Below, one piece after another: positions 17,782-25,968 of a DNA stretch of 64,000 bases; position 1 is the stretch's first letter, and the number at the start of each line of letters is the position of its first letter. The stretch covers positions 1,432,835-1,496,834 of the forward strand of contig NZ_KE150421.1 in assembly GCF_000411295.1 (NCBI RefSeq), in the 5' to 3' direction. This DNA comes from Paenisporosarcina sp. HGH0030 (lineage in GTDB: Bacteria; Bacillota; Bacilli; Bacillales_A; Planococcaceae). A program made the position numbers and the translations under genes. The notes under the pieces are model-generated. The model was not told where the DNA came from. It searched no databases and worked only from the letters and a program-made list of their open reading frames with translations.

Positions 17782-17997
17782 CTATTTCACATGGCGATCG
17801 CGAAGATCATCTTTTCGTTTTAGGCCCATTAAACCAATCAAGCCTAACAATCCTAGCCAACCCCATTCCATATCACCATCGTCGTCGTTTACGTCATCCA
17901 CGACATCGTTATTTGTATTAGGGGTAGCGTAAGTAGTTGATTCTGCAAATGAAAAAGCAATCATAAAAGCGAGGAAAAGTGCTGCAAGTTTTTTCAT
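17782..17997 (-). CDS. WGxxGxxG family exported protein
   Basis: 71 residues: a signal peptide (MKKLAALFLAFMIAFSFAES), an Asn/Asp-rich spacer (NNDVVDDVNDDDGD), then EWGWLGLLGLIGLMGLKRKDD, the short tryptophan-glycine helix of the WGxxGxxG group with a basic end. The layout (signal, linker, hydrophobic helix, basic tail) resembles sorting tags of the CTERM kind; in Bacillales such small proteins are common and of unknown function. SD GAGGAGG precedes ATG. Confidence 0.85.
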   Translation of the reverse strand: MKKLAALFLAFMIAFSFAESTTYATPNTNNDVVDDVNDDDGDMEWGWLGLLGLIGLMGLKRKDDLRDRHVK

Positions 17998-18200
17998 TAA
18001 TAATTCCTCCTCAAGTAAGTTAGGTACACTTTTATCTTTACCATAATCAAAACCAAATATTCACAAAATAAATGATTCATGGATTATAGTGTATATGATT
18101 GGGAAAAATTAATAAGAAAAAAAGATGTCAGCACATTACTTCAATGTTTTGAACACTCCAAATGAATATTAAGTAATGCGCAAAAATTTTTAAACGTGAC

Positions 18201-18233
18201 AAAAAAGCATCATCCCATTTGAGATGACGCTTT
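18201..18233 (-). terminator. Rho-independent terminator
   Basis: On the minus strand AGCGTCATC pairs with GATGATGCT (one G-U) followed by six T. It lies directly after the 40-residue gene at 18246. Confidence 0.85.
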
Positions 18234-18245
18234 ACATCATATTCT

Positions 18246-18368
18246 CTAAGCTTTCCAAACTCCACGTTCCCACTTCTCAATAAATTGCTCAAACGTAAGA
18301 CCATATCGTTCTCTAATTTTATGATACACGAAATATTGTCCCAAGCTTTCAATGAGTCGTTCTTCCAT
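18246..18368 (-). CDS. Hypothetical 40-residue protein
   Basis: A short, well-formed gene: AGGAGG, seven-base spacer, ATG, 40 codons, TAG and a terminator 13 bases later. The product (begins MEERLIESLGQYFVYHK, ends FEQFIEKWERGVWKA) is helical, rich in aromatic residues and charged, without a signal or membrane segment. I do not recognise the family. A longer frame reading through the same DNA (to 18128) lacks an SD and crosses the terminator, so it is a shadow. Confidence 0.75.
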   Translation of the reverse strand: MEERLIESLGQYFVYHKIRERYGLTFEQFIEKWERGVWKA

Positions 18369-18497
18369 TTAAACTCCTCCTGCTGTTTTGATGGATTCAT
18401 TTATTCTATTCATCAATAGCTTGTCCATAGACATGAAATCATATTCAAGTTTTCACATGGAAAAGTGTGTGTGATTCAACATATGTTTATCAGAACA

Positions 18498-18535
18498 AAA
18501 AAACGTTGAAGGTGAAAATTCCTTCAACGTTTTTC
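18498..18535. terminator. Terminator, probably bidirectional
   Basis: AAAACGTTGAAGG and CCTTCAACGTTTT form a 13-bp stem with A and T tracts on either side; it serves the PgpA-type gene on the minus strand. Confidence 0.9.
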
Positions 18536-18575
18536 TATAACTCTAGCTTAAAAAGATGGTATTACTTTTTTCTTA

Positions 18576-19196
18576 TTAGGTCGTTGTTCCTTCAATATTT
18601 GTTTCTGGAGCTGTCTCTTCTGGTTTAATATCGGCAAATGTCTCATTATGCTCTTCTAAGTCCCGTGTACGGTGTGCAATTCTTGACGATGCACATGCAG
18701 CGATACTTGCAACAAGATCGTCCAAAAATGTGTGTATGCCTTCACCTATTTTTGTATCCAGTTTTTTGATAATCCCAATTTTATTCTTATCCAGATGACC
18801 GAATGTGGTTACCGCTATACTTCCATACGTAAAAACGGAACCTAATGCAATCGTTTCATCTACTCCAAATAATCCTTCATCCGCTTCAACAATCTGTTGC
18901 AATGGCGTAGAGAGCATTTTCTTCTCTGCCAATTCATCAAGCTCAATGCCAACCAAAATGGCATGTTGCATTTCTCTTTTTTTAAGAACACTTTCGACCG
19001 ATTCTATGCAATGTTCCAATGTAAGGCCTACATTGTATGCAACTTGCATTTCGTATACAATTTTCGCTATTTCTTCAATTGATACACCTCGGCGCTGCAA
19101 AGCCTCTTTTGTAGCTTCGAATACTTGCTTAGAGTGTACGCGCAAACCATTTCTATCCACTGTGCCATCTCCATTTCTTTCAATCCTTGTTGTCAT
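18576..19196 (-). CDS. Phosphatidylglycerophosphatase A family protein (YutG-like)
   Basis: 206 residues matching the PgpA-type family of Bacillus YutG: RRGVSIEEIAKIVYEMQVAY near the N-terminus, then CIESVESVLKKREMQHAIL, DEGLFGVDETIALGSVFTYGSIA and a C-terminal FLDDLVASIAACASSRIAH. The family is annotated as dephosphorylating phosphatidylglycerophosphate, but Bacillus has a separate enzyme (PgpP), so the real substrate is open. The acidic, low-complexity tail (PEETAPETN) is not conserved. It is divergent from yjcH with a 70-bp gap. Confidence 0.83.
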   Translation of the reverse strand: MTTRIERNGDGTVDRNGLRVHSKQVFEATKEALQRRGVSIEEIAKIVYEMQVAYNVGLTLEHCIESVESVLKKREMQHAILVGIELDELAEKKMLSTPLQQIVEADEGLFGVDETIALGSVFTYGSIAVTTFGHLDKNKIGIIKKLDTKIGEGIHTFLDDLVASIAACASSRIAHRTRDLEEHNETFADIKPEETAPETNIEGTTT

Positions 19197-19267
19197 TATT
19201 CATAATTATACCTTCCACCTTCAGTATGGTACAATTTCTGTAGCAAGATTTAGAGGAGGTTAAACCG

Positions 19268-19990
19268 TTGTCTAAAGGTACAATCCAAGACGTAACGCTA
19301 TTTAGCGACGCCTTACAAGAAGATATGCAACTGCTGATTTATATACCAGCAAATTATTCACCACTTTATAAATATACAGTTTTAATTGCGTCTGACGGAA
19401 AAGATTACTTCCAATTGGGAAGAATTTCCCGTGTTGCGGACGAATTACTCGAAAACAAAGAAATTGAAAATATGATCATTGTCGGTGTCCCATATAAAAA
19501 CGTGGAAGATCGACGTCGTAAATACCATCCGTCCGGGGATCAGCATGATGCGTACTTACGTTTTCTTGCACATGAACTTGTTCCTTATTTGGATTTAACC
19601 TACCCTACATATCAGATTGGAATGGGACGAGCCCTAATCGGCGACTCATTGGCAGCAACTGCTTCCCTTCTTGCCGCTATCAAATACCCCAATATATTTG
19701 GGAAAGTCCTTTTACACTCCCCGATGGTCAATGAAGAGGTATTGGAAAAAATTAAAAATGTCCGGACACCGCATTCATTCTCGGTTTATCATGTCATTGG
19801 AACTGGCGAAGATGCAGTAAAGCTAACCAATGGCGAGATTGAAAACTTCCTTGAACCGAACAGGGTTTTAAATTCATTGATGCAAGACAAAGGATTTTCG
19901 TTGTTCTATGACGAATTTGAAGGAGAGCATACTTGGAAACATTGGCAACCGGATTTGAAACGTGCGATTAAAATGAATTTCGGACATTGA
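19268..19990 (+). CDS. yjcH: Esterase-fold hydrolase YjcH
   Basis: 240 residues of the esterase D/enterochelin-esterase-like alpha/beta-hydrolase group: LLIYIPANYSPLYKYTVLIASDGKDYF at the start, ENMIIVGVPYKN, and IGDSLAATASLLAA at the nucleophile elbow (GDSLA instead of GxSxG with Gly first). HTWKHW near the end supplies the catalytic His. The substrate is unknown. TTG start (19268) lies seven bases after GAGGAGG. With yjcG and yjcF downstream it keeps a cluster also seen in B. subtilis. Confidence 0.88.
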   Translation: MSKGTIQDVTLFSDALQEDMQLLIYIPANYSPLYKYTVLIASDGKDYFQLGRISRVADELLENKEIENMIIVGVPYKNVEDRRRKYHPSGDQHDAYLRFLAHELVPYLDLTYPTYQIGMGRALIGDSLAATASLLAAIKYPNIFGKVLLHSPMVNEEVLEKIKNVRTPHSFSVYHVIGTGEDAVKLTNGEIENFLEPNRVLNSLMQDKGFSLFYDEFEGEHTWKHWQPDLKRAIKMNFGH

Positions 19991-20067
19991 TCGTCAAATG
20001 AAGCCTTATCCAGAAAATTTGCTATACTATAAGTATGTACTTACTTAACTAAAAGGAGGTTTTTAGG

Positions 20068-20586
20068 ATGAAATATGGAGTCGTTGCATTCCCATCTAAA
20101 AAACTACAAGACTTGGCAAACTCATACCGCAAACGTTATGATCCACATTATGCACTCATCACCCCTCACATGACGGTCAAGGGCGTATTCGAAGCTAGTG
20201 ACACTGAGATTGAACAACTTTCTACAAAAATCAGCAACGTTGTCAAACGTCACAACCCCTTCAAAATACACACAACTAAAGTTAGTTCCTTTTCACCGGT
20301 TACGAATGCAATTTATTTCAAAGTGGAACCGAGTGAAGAATTGCTTAATTTACATGAAGATTTGCATTCTGAAGAAGTGGGTGGCAAAGCTGAATATGCC
20401 TTTGTCCCTCATATTACCATCGCACAAAAAATGTCATCCGGTGAACATGACGATATTTATGGCCAATTGAAAATGATTGGTGTCGATCACGAGGAAACTA
20501 TCGATCGCTTGCATTTGCTGTATCAACTTGAAGATGGCTCTTGGACGGTTTATGAAACATTCCGTTTGACTGGAGCTGAAAATTGA
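20068..20586 (+). CDS. yjcG: 2H phosphoesterase/2'-5' RNA ligase-like protein YjcG
   Basis: 172 residues with the two signature motifs of the 2H phosphoesterase fold: PHMTVKG (about residue 32) and PHITIAQ (about residue 114). YjcG-family proteins (UPF0477) are close to bacterial 2'-5' RNA ligases, but the in vivo reaction is unknown. SD AAAGGAGG precedes ATG. Upstream is a likely own promoter region with TATACT and a TAAGTA/TACTTA palindrome (20030-20043). yjcF starts one base after its stop, suggesting coupled translation. Confidence 0.9.
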   Translation: MKYGVVAFPSKKLQDLANSYRKRYDPHYALITPHMTVKGVFEASDTEIEQLSTKISNVVKRHNPFKIHTTKVSSFSPVTNAIYFKVEPSEELLNLHEDLHSEEVGGKAEYAFVPHITIAQKMSSGEHDDIYGQLKMIGVDHEETIDRLHLLYQLEDGSWTVYETFRLTGAEN

Positions 20587-20587
20587 T

Positions 20588-21016
20588 TTGATTACTGCCA
20601 AACGAGTGGAAATACCAAAAGAGCTGGATGATGCATTTTTTGTTCGTCAAAAAGTATTCGTGGATGAACAGGATGTCCCAGTACATTTAGAGATGGATGA
20701 ATATGATCAGTCTGCTGTTCATTTCGTGGCGTATGACGATGAAATGCCTATAGGTGCGGGCCGAATTCGAGAACCTGAACCAGGTGTCGCAAAAGTTGAA
20801 CGTGTCTGTATCTTGCCTCAATATCGTGGCAAGCATTTAGGAAATTTGATGATGGAAACGATGGAAAGTTATGCGAGAGAAGCTAGTTTAACGACAGTTA
20901 AACTAAATGCTCAGTCTTATGCCGTTCCTTTTTATGAAAAACTCTCTTATCAAATTACCTCGCCTGAATTTATGGATGCAGGTATCCCCCATCGTGCCAT
21001 GGAAAAAAATCTATAA
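20588..21016 (+). CDS. yjcF: GNAT N-acetyltransferase YjcF
   Basis: 142 residues forming one GNAT domain: RQKVFVDEQDVP (acceptor side), AGRIREPEPGVAKVERVCIL and the acetyl-CoA binding motif QYRGKHLGNLMMETME, ending with VPFYEKLSY. Transfers an acetyl group to an unknown amine. The TTG start directly follows the yjcG stop; the only SD (GGAG) is about 13 bases away, so coupling to yjcG translation is likely. A strong terminator ends the operon. Confidence 0.88.
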   Translation: MITAKRVEIPKELDDAFFVRQKVFVDEQDVPVHLEMDEYDQSAVHFVAYDDEMPIGAGRIREPEPGVAKVERVCILPQYRGKHLGNLMMETMESYAREASLTTVKLNAQSYAVPFYEKLSYQITSPEFMDAGIPHRAMEKNL

Positions 21017-21017
21017 T

Positions 21018-21053
21018 AAAAGCACTTGTTCAACTGAACAAGTGCTTTTTTTT
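21018..21053. terminator. Bidirectional terminator yjcF / spoVIF
   Basis: AAAGCACTTGTTCA and TGAACAAGTGCTTT form a near-perfect stem with nine T residues on the plus side and A residues on the other. It overlaps the spoVIF stop codon region. Confidence 0.92.
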
Positions 21054-21312
21054 ATTCGTTTTTTTGGTTCATCATGTTTGCTATCTCATTAAGATTTAGC
21101 TTGTTTCCTTTTTGAACAACTGATTGAACAATTTGGTCTTCGAAATCGCTTGAAATCTGTTTTCCAGCAATTTTCGACACTCTTCGAACAATTTTTTTCA
21201 CTTGGCGTTCATCTGAAAAATCAGCGTGCTGGATGGCATTGGCCAATGTAAAAACTTCATCCATCGATACACCAGTTTTTTGCTCAATCTTCTTAAAAAA
21301 TGAGTCTTGCAT
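21052..21312 (-). CDS. spoVIF: Stage VI sporulation protein F
   Basis: 86 residues: FFKKIEQKTGVSMDEVFTLANAIQHADF, then VKKIVRRVSKIAGKQISS and NEIANMMNQK at the end, matching the SpoVIF (YjcC) pattern. In B. subtilis it acts in the mother cell late in coat assembly, affecting GerE function. SD GGAGGGG precedes ATG, 11 bases after the yjcZ-type ORF upstream, so both are probably cotranscribed. Confidence 0.9.
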   Translation of the reverse strand: MQDSFFKKIEQKTGVSMDEVFTLANAIQHADFSDERQVKKIVRRVSKIAGKQISSDFEDQIVQSVVQKGNKLNLNEIANMMNQKNE

Positions 21313-21323
21313 TTGTTCCCCTC

Positions 21324-21461
21324 CTATCTGATGAAACTACTCCCTACGATGATTAATAGGATGAATAGTACAACTATGAGGATAAATGTTGACCCTTGAT
21401 AAGGAGCACGAGCTGGATACATTTTTGGATAACCACCGCAAGGACTATAACCCTCACACAT
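21324..21461 (-). CDS. YjcZ family sporulation protein (45 residues)
   Basis: A short protein with a Cys/Gly/Tyr-rich head (MCEGYSPCGGYPKMYPAR) and a hydrophobic tail (TFILIVVLFILLIIVG), the hallmark of the YjcZ/YczN-type small sporulation proteins. SD GGAGGG is seven bases from ATG. It is probably made in the mother cell or forespore membrane; no molecular role is known. It lies just upstream of spoVIF in the same direction. Confidence 0.88.
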   Translation of the reverse strand: MCEGYSPCGGYPKMYPARAPYQGSTFILIVVLFILLIIVGSSFIR

Positions 21462-21527
21462 ACGATTCCCTCCCTTTCCATTCGAACTAGAATATGCGAA
21501 CGAATTTAAAGGAAGAGGGCATTTTCC

Positions 21528-21893
21528 TCAGGACACTTTACCTTTGGACTTGAAAATGATTGCTGCAACCACACCGAATACAATGGCTGCACTGATACCT
21601 GAGCTCGTCACTTCGAACATACCGGTTAATACGCCGATAAAACCATGTTTTTCTGCCTCCGCCATAGCTCCATGAGTAAGTGAATTGCCAAAAGAAGTAA
21701 TGGGAATAGTTGCTCCTGCTCCTGCAAAATCGATGAAAGGCTCATATAAGCCAAACCCATCTAGAACAGAACCAATGACTACCAATAAACTTAATGTATG
21801 CGCTGGCGTTAATTTCGCCACATCAAAAAGTAGTTGACCCACTACACAAATAAGTCCACCAGCGATAAATGCTAAAATGATTGAAACGATCAT
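21528..21893 (-). CDS. spoVAE: Stage V sporulation protein AE (SpoVAEB)
   Basis: 121 residues, four hydrophobic helices with [20 protein letters not shown] and the C-terminal helix [17 protein letters not shown]. SpoVAC, SpoVAD and SpoVAEB are the core of the channel that moves Ca-dipicolinate into the forming spore and out at germination. Last gene of the operon; nine bases separate it from spoVAD. Confidence 0.95.
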   Translation of the reverse strand: MIVSIILAFIAGGLICVVGQLLFDVAKLTPAHTLSLLVVIGSVLDGFGLYEPFIDFAGAGATIPITSFGNSLTHGAMAEAEKHGFIGVLTGMFEVTSSGISAAIVFGVVAAIIFKSKGKVS

Positions 21894-21902
21894 ATTGTCA
21901 CC

Positions 21903-22907
21903 TCATTCCATCGACAATTCAACAGCGTGCGCAATACATGGGATCGTTTCACCCTGTTGAAATGAAAGTGGGGATAATAAAGCACCAGTGGCTACCAGCA
22001 GTATTTTCTTATATTGTTTCGCTAATAATTCAGCATAAATTGGTCCTAGATAGACCGTTGCAGAACAACCAGCTCCGCTGGCTCCAGATAAAAATTTATC
22101 GTCATTTCCGTAAAATTCCGATCCTGCATCACGATATTTATCAACAAGATAAGAAGAAACTCCACTTGTTTTGATAAGTTCCTGTAAAATGGCAAAGCCA
22201 TTCTTCCCAAGATCCCCAGTCATGACAAAATCATAAGAAGTTCCTTTATTTTGAGCTAAATGTCGCTGAATTGTATCAAAGGCTGCCGGTGCCATAGCAC
22301 TCCCCATATCAAGTGGATCCGTACATTCACAATCCATAACTTGACCAATTGTGGCAGACTGCACGAACGGTTTACCAACTTGATTGTGGGAAAGAACTCC
22401 GTAACCTGCTCCAGTTACAGTCCATTGGCCTGTAGGAGGCTTTTGTGCACCGTATTCAATTGGGTACCTAAATTGTCTCTCAACAGCGTTATGCTGGCTG
22501 GCTGCACCAAATAAGATCCGATCCATTTGTTTGGTTTCAAGAAAGAAACTTGCTGTAATTAGAGAAGAAATGCTTGTTGCACAAGCAGAAAACATGCCCA
22601 TAAACGGAGTAGCGAGCTGGCGTGCCGCAAAATTGGTTGGTGTCATTTGATTGACTAAATCCCCTCCAAGAAACAAATCGATATCCGGGAGTTGAAATCC
22701 ACCTTTCATGATGGCCAAATTACAAGTATCCTCTATTAACTGGGAATGCCCTTTTTCGTTTGTGTCTTGTCCAAGACGTTCATCATCGTAGACATGGTCG
22801 AAATGAGGATGGAATGGACTTTCTTTTTCTAGGGGACCAACAGCAACTGCCGTTGAAACGATACTTGGCTTTGTAGCAAACTGATACGTCCGCGAATTAC
22901 TTACCAA
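21903..22907 (-). CDS. spoVAD: Stage V sporulation protein AD
   Basis: 334 residues with a thiolase-like fold: SIVSTAVAVGPLEKESPF, GDLVNQMTPTNFAARQL, FSACATSISSLITASFFLE and SGASGAGCSATVYLG. SpoVAD is the soluble component that binds dipicolinic acid on the spore inner membrane. The start codon lies within the last codons of spoVAC (7-base overlap), a sign of coupled translation. It is full length for the family. Confidence 0.96.
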   Translation of the reverse strand: MVSNSRTYQFATKPSIVSTAVAVGPLEKESPFHPHFDHVYDDERLGQDTNEKGHSQLIEDTCNLAIMKGGFQLPDIDLFLGGDLVNQMTPTNFAARQLATPFMGMFSACATSISSLITASFFLETKQMDRILFGAASQHNAVERQFRYPIEYGAQKPPTGQWTVTGAGYGVLSHNQVGKPFVQSATIGQVMDCECTDPLDMGSAMAPAAFDTIQRHLAQNKGTSYDFVMTGDLGKNGFAILQELIKTSGVSSYLVDKYRDAGSEFYGNDDKFLSGASGAGCSATVYLGPIYAELLAKQYKKILLVATGALLSPLSFQQGETIPCIAHAVELSME

Positions 22908-23356
22908 GAGATCACCCCCATCTTAACGAGTATGGTTTTGATGAGCGCTACGACAAAGGCAGAGAATGTACCATAGACGATAACTGGACCTGCCAGTTTA
23001 AACATATTGACTCCTACTCCTAAAATAAAACCTTCCGATTTATGTTCAATTGCTGCAGAGATTACGGCATTACCAAAACCTGTTACAGGTACTGCCGAAC
23101 CTGCACCACCAAACTGGCCAATTTTTTTATAAATACCGAACCCTGTTAATAACATGGAAATAAAAACCATCGTGGCTACGGTAGGATTGCTCGCTGTTCG
23201 CTCAGTAAATGAAAAATAGGCCATGTAGAAAAATGAAATGACTTGTCCGACAGCACAAATGATACCGCCAGTCAGAAATGCTTTCAGACAGTTCTTTAAA
23301 ACGGGTCGCTTCGGTGCCATCTCGTCCACTGTTTGTTGATATGAATTGGGATCCAT
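22901..23356 (-). CDS. spoVAC: Stage V sporulation protein AC
   Basis: 151 residues, an N-terminal cytoplasmic stretch (YQQTVDEMAPKRPVLKNCLKAF) and about four helices with FGGAGSAVPVTGFGNAVISA, the SpoVAC signature. In B. subtilis it is a mechanosensitive channel for DPA release. ATG overlaps the stop of the upstream lipoprotein gene (TAATG). Confidence 0.96.
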   Translation of the reverse strand: MDPNSYQQTVDEMAPKRPVLKNCLKAFLTGGIICAVGQVISFFYMAYFSFTERTASNPTVATMVFISMLLTGFGIYKKIGQFGGAGSAVPVTGFGNAVISAAIEHKSEGFILGVGVNMFKLAGPVIVYGTFSAFVVALIKTILVKMGVISW

Positions 23357-23763
23357 TACGTATTCTCCTTTGCCAATGCTCGAAGTTTATCTAAATCTTT
23401 TTTCAAAGCATCCTCTGTCGGTTTCTTTTCAATAATTTTCTTAAGTTCCCAAGTGATTTTCAAATCAGGAGATACAAATACATCATGATCAGGGAAAAGC
23501 GATTTCACTTCTTTTTCAATTGATTTTGCAATTTTTTCTTTGCTGAATTTCGACATTGGTTCTACTTGCAAGGACACAACCAACTGATGATCAAAGAACA
23601 CGGCAGCAGCCTCGCTTATTTTTTCATTGTCCTGGAAGATTTTCTTGAGTGATTCAATTTCTTCCTGATCATCATCAACATGATAAATGGATACTTGCGG
23701 TTGGTCATTTGAACAACCCACCAATAGCAATAATATACAGATCAACAATCCGAATTTTTTCAT
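23356..23763 (-). CDS. YhcN/YlaJ-type sporulation lipoprotein
   Basis: 135 residues: lipoprotein signal MKKFGLLICILLLLVGC with the lipobox Cys at 17, then a globular domain (AAAVFFDHQLVVSLQVEPM, IAKSIEKEVKSLFPDHDVFVS, ITWELKKIIEKKP) of the YhcN/YlaJ family found in spore inner membranes. It is the first gene of the spoVA cluster here; YhcN-like lipoproteins are also linked to spoVA genes in the mobile spoVA operons of other Bacillales. ATG at 23763 follows AAAAGGTG at good spacing; a longer open frame upstream is low-complexity antisense of the coat gene. Confidence 0.82.
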   Translation of the reverse strand: MKKFGLLICILLLLVGCSNDQPQVSIYHVDDDQEEIESLKKIFQDNEKISEAAAVFFDHQLVVSLQVEPMSKFSKEKIAKSIEKEVKSLFPDHDVFVSPDLKITWELKKIIEKKPTEDALKKDLDKLRALAKENT

Positions 23764-23894
23764 TTTCAATTCACCTTTTATCCTAGTATGATGTTTTTCC
23801 AAAAATTTATGTATAAATTGGTTACGCGCCCTGACCAACGAACACAATCTACATATTGTATAAAGACTCTTAAAGAGAGTGAGGTGAAAACAAA

Positions 23895-24446
23895 ATGGGA
23901 TGTGGACGTAACTTGGAATCATCATCATCATCATCGTCATCGTCATCTTCATCTTCTGGACATTTCAAGAAGAAAGATCAATGTATCTGTGATGTAGTTC
24001 GTGCAATCAAAGACATTCAAGATCGAGCAACGGACATGGACTGTCCGGTATGTCCAACAAATTGCTTCTTGGAGCCACTTGGTGGATTAGTAAGTCCTTC
24101 TCGTCACCAAGCTGATACTCGCGTATTCATGCTTTTGACGGATGACGGTACACCGTTCAAAGCTTTCTTCCGCGATAATGATCGTAAAGACTGTGATTGC
24201 TTCTCTGTATTCTTCCGTGTAGAAGAAATATTCGATGGTTGCTGCGCAACACTTCGTGTACTAGAACCTTTGGATCATCATCATAAAGAAGTAGATCTTT
24301 TAAACGACTGTGGTGACAAATTGGATTTAAGAAAAATTTGTAAAGTTCGAGATTTCAGACTTTCTAATAGCTGTATTACCGTTGACTTGAATTGCTTCTG
24401 TGGCATTGAATGTGTAGCAGACGTATTTCTAGGTGTTTGTGACTAA
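23895..24446 (+). CDS. cotZ: CotY/CotZ (ExsY-like) spore coat protein
   Basis: 183 residues, cysteine-rich. After MGCGRNLE comes a run of 13 serines encoded by TCA/TCG/TCT repeats, then the family core: CICDVVRAIKDIQDRA, CPVCPTNCFLEPLGG, RVFMLLTDDGTPFKAFF, FFRVEEIFDGCCATLRVL and FCGIECVADVFLGVCD. These proteins self-assemble by disulfides into the outer crust or exosporium base layer. The serine run is a short tandem repeat whose length may vary between strains. The name cotZ versus cotY cannot be settled from sequence. SD GAGGTG precedes ATG. Confidence 0.92.
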   Translation: MGCGRNLESSSSSSSSSSSSSGHFKKKDQCICDVVRAIKDIQDRATDMDCPVCPTNCFLEPLGGLVSPSRHQADTRVFMLLTDDGTPFKAFFRDNDRKDCDCFSVFFRVEEIFDGCCATLRVLEPLDHHHKEVDLLNDCGDKLDLRKICKVRDFRLSNSCITVDLNCFCGIECVADVFLGVCD

Positions 24447-24479
24447 TAAATAAACACGTCAAGCGTGCAGTGTCTAATT

Positions 24480-24523
24480 AGCTCGACTTCCTATCAAAAG
24501 GAGTCGGGCTTAGTTTTGTTTTA
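24480..24523 (+). terminator. Terminator of the cotZ/Y gene
   Basis: GCTCGACTTCCT and AGGAGTCGGGC form a stem (one G-U) followed by TTAGTTTTGTTTT. Confidence 0.85.
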
Positions 24524-24577
24524 TCAACAGAATGTGTAAAATGACAAAAATAATTCGGCTAGTTCCAGATAAAAAGA

Positions 24578-24609
24578 AAAAACATCCACTATGTTAAAAT
24601 GGATGTTTT
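24578..24609 (-). terminator. Terminator of cotO
   Basis: AAAACATCCA and TGGATGTTTT form a 10-bp stem; the minus-strand side runs into TTTTTTCTTTTT. Confidence 0.85.
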
Positions 24610-24621
24610 CTTCACTACTAT

Positions 24622-25038
24622 TCACACTCGAATCGGGAGAATTTTTCCTCCCCACCAAATCTCTTTAATTTCGTTAATTTCAAATGCCATAATCTCATCT
24701 TCAGCTGATTTAATTTGGACACTATCTTGATAAAGCACATCCACGATTCCGCCAATTTTTTCACCATCTTTTAATTGAAAAAAAAGTGGCTTATACACAA
24801 ACTTTGCAAAATCTGACGTCAAAAAGCGCAATCTTTGCCACATCAATGGATCGGTTTCAATTACGGTTTCGACTTTGGCTTCAACTTCGGCTTCGACTTT
24901 GGTTTCGAGGGCTTTTACAACAGGCTCCGGGAAGATTGAAGTACTTTCTTCTTGCCAACGAGACACCTTACGTACATACCTATAGACCGGCGGACCTTGG
25001 ACAAAAAGGAGCGGATCATTTTCCAATGGAATACACAC
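24622..25038 (-). CDS. cotO: CotO family spore coat protein
   Basis: 138 residues: PLLFVQGPPVYRYVRK at the start (like the LFIHQP-type CotO opening), a short acidic repeat ETKVEAEVEAKVETVIET, and a C-terminal domain FFQLKDGEKIGGIVDVLYQDSVQI ending IKEIWWGGKILPI. CotO is a morphogenetic protein linking outer coat assembly in B. subtilis (about 227 residues there, so this one is short). Position between fabI and the CotY/Z gene matches B. subtilis. Start: GTG with AAAGGG close upstream. Confidence 0.82.
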   Translation of the reverse strand: MCIPLENDPLLFVQGPPVYRYVRKVSRWQEESTSIFPEPVVKALETKVEAEVEAKVETVIETDPLMWQRLRFLTSDFAKFVYKPLFFQLKDGEKIGGIVDVLYQDSVQIKSAEDEIMAFEINEIKEIWWGGKILPIRV

Positions 25039-25068
25039 ACCCTTTTTGAAATAGCTTATGCTGCAGGT

Positions 25069-25839
25069 TTACAATATGTGAAAACCGCTGTCACAATGAA
25101 TGGTTTCACCTGTAATCCCGCGTGATAATTGACTAAATAAGAACAGTGCCGTATCCCCTACTTCTTCAGGTGTAGTATTGCGACGAAGCGGTGCACGTTC
25201 TTCGATCTCTTTCAACACACTGTTAAAATCACTTACACCTTTAGCAGACAACGTGCGGATTGGGCCAGCTGAAATGGCATTGACACGGATGTTATATTTC
25301 CCAAGATCTGCTGCCAAGTATCGTACTGACATATCAAGCGATGCTTTGGCAACACCCATGATATTGTAATTCGGTACCACTTTTTCTCCGCCTAAATAAG
25401 TTAAAGTGACAATACTTCCGCCTTCTGTCATTAATGGCTTAACAGCTTTCGCTACCACCGTTAATGAGAAAGCACTTATATTATGTGCAAGCAAAAACCC
25501 TTCACGTGAAGTATCTGAGAAGTTCCCCGCTAACTCTTCTGTTTTAGCAAATGCGATACAATGGGCTAAACCATCTACTTTTCCTACTGCTTGTCCAATT
25601 GTTGCGAAACATTTCTCCACATCTTCGTCATTTGTTACATCACATGGAAGAACAATTTCATGTTTCCCTTCCAATGTTGCTACTAAATCACGCACGGGTT
25701 TCTCGAATCGTTCCCCCGCATACGTGAAAATGATATTCGCTCCAGCTTTATCCAACGACTGTGCGATTCCCCAAGCGATACTGCGTTTATTTGCTACACC
25801 CATGATGACAAACGTTTTCCCCTGCAATGACAAAGACAT
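25069..25839 (-). CDS. fabI: Enoyl-[acyl-carrier-protein] reductase (NADH) FabI
   Basis: 256 residues. N-terminal GVANKRSIAWGIAQSL nucleotide-binding loop, CDVTNDEDVEKCF, and catalytic Tyr/Lys in TYLGGEKVVPNYNIMGVAKA. Reduces trans-2-enoyl-ACP to acyl-ACP in the last step of each fatty acid elongation round; target of triclosan. SD AGGGGG precedes ATG. The promoter carries a FapR-type operator, so it is repressed when malonyl-CoA is low. Confidence 0.97.
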   Translation of the reverse strand: MSLSLQGKTFVIMGVANKRSIAWGIAQSLDKAGANIIFTYAGERFEKPVRDLVATLEGKHEIVLPCDVTNDEDVEKCFATIGQAVGKVDGLAHCIAFAKTEELAGNFSDTSREGFLLAHNISAFSLTVVAKAVKPLMTEGGSIVTLTYLGGEKVVPNYNIMGVAKASLDMSVRYLAADLGKYNIRVNAISAGPIRTLSAKGVSDFNSVLKEIEERAPLRRNTTPEEVGDTALFLFSQLSRGITGETIHCDSGFHIL

Positions 25840-25867
25840 ATAAAAATCCCCCTAATTAATATTCTTT

Positions 25868-25913
25868 ATTAATACCTGGTACTAATAATACATCACAAAA
25901 AAAGAAAGTGCAA
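25868..25913 (-). promoter_or_regulatory. fabI promoter with FapR-type operator
   Basis: Minus-strand -35 TTGCAC (25908-25913), 17-bp spacer, -10 TATTAT (25885-25890), overlapped by the inverted repeat ATTAGTACC/GGTATTAAT (25868-25886). The same motif and spacing recur before fabH (57711-57756). FapR is the malonyl-CoA-responsive repressor of lipid genes in Bacillales. Confidence 0.88.
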
Positions 25914-25968
25914 AAAGAATATGACACTAGTAATAGCTAGTGGGTTTGTGAAGGCGCTTTTCATATAA

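Noticed and set aside
18128-18400. 90-codon frame over the small gene at 18246
   Set aside because: No SD, crosses the terminator of the 40-residue gene and is in another frame.
23764-23952. N-terminal extension of the sporulation lipoprotein (Met/His-rich)
   Set aside because: It is the antisense of the serine repeat of the coat gene; the SD and lipoprotein signal place the start at 23763.
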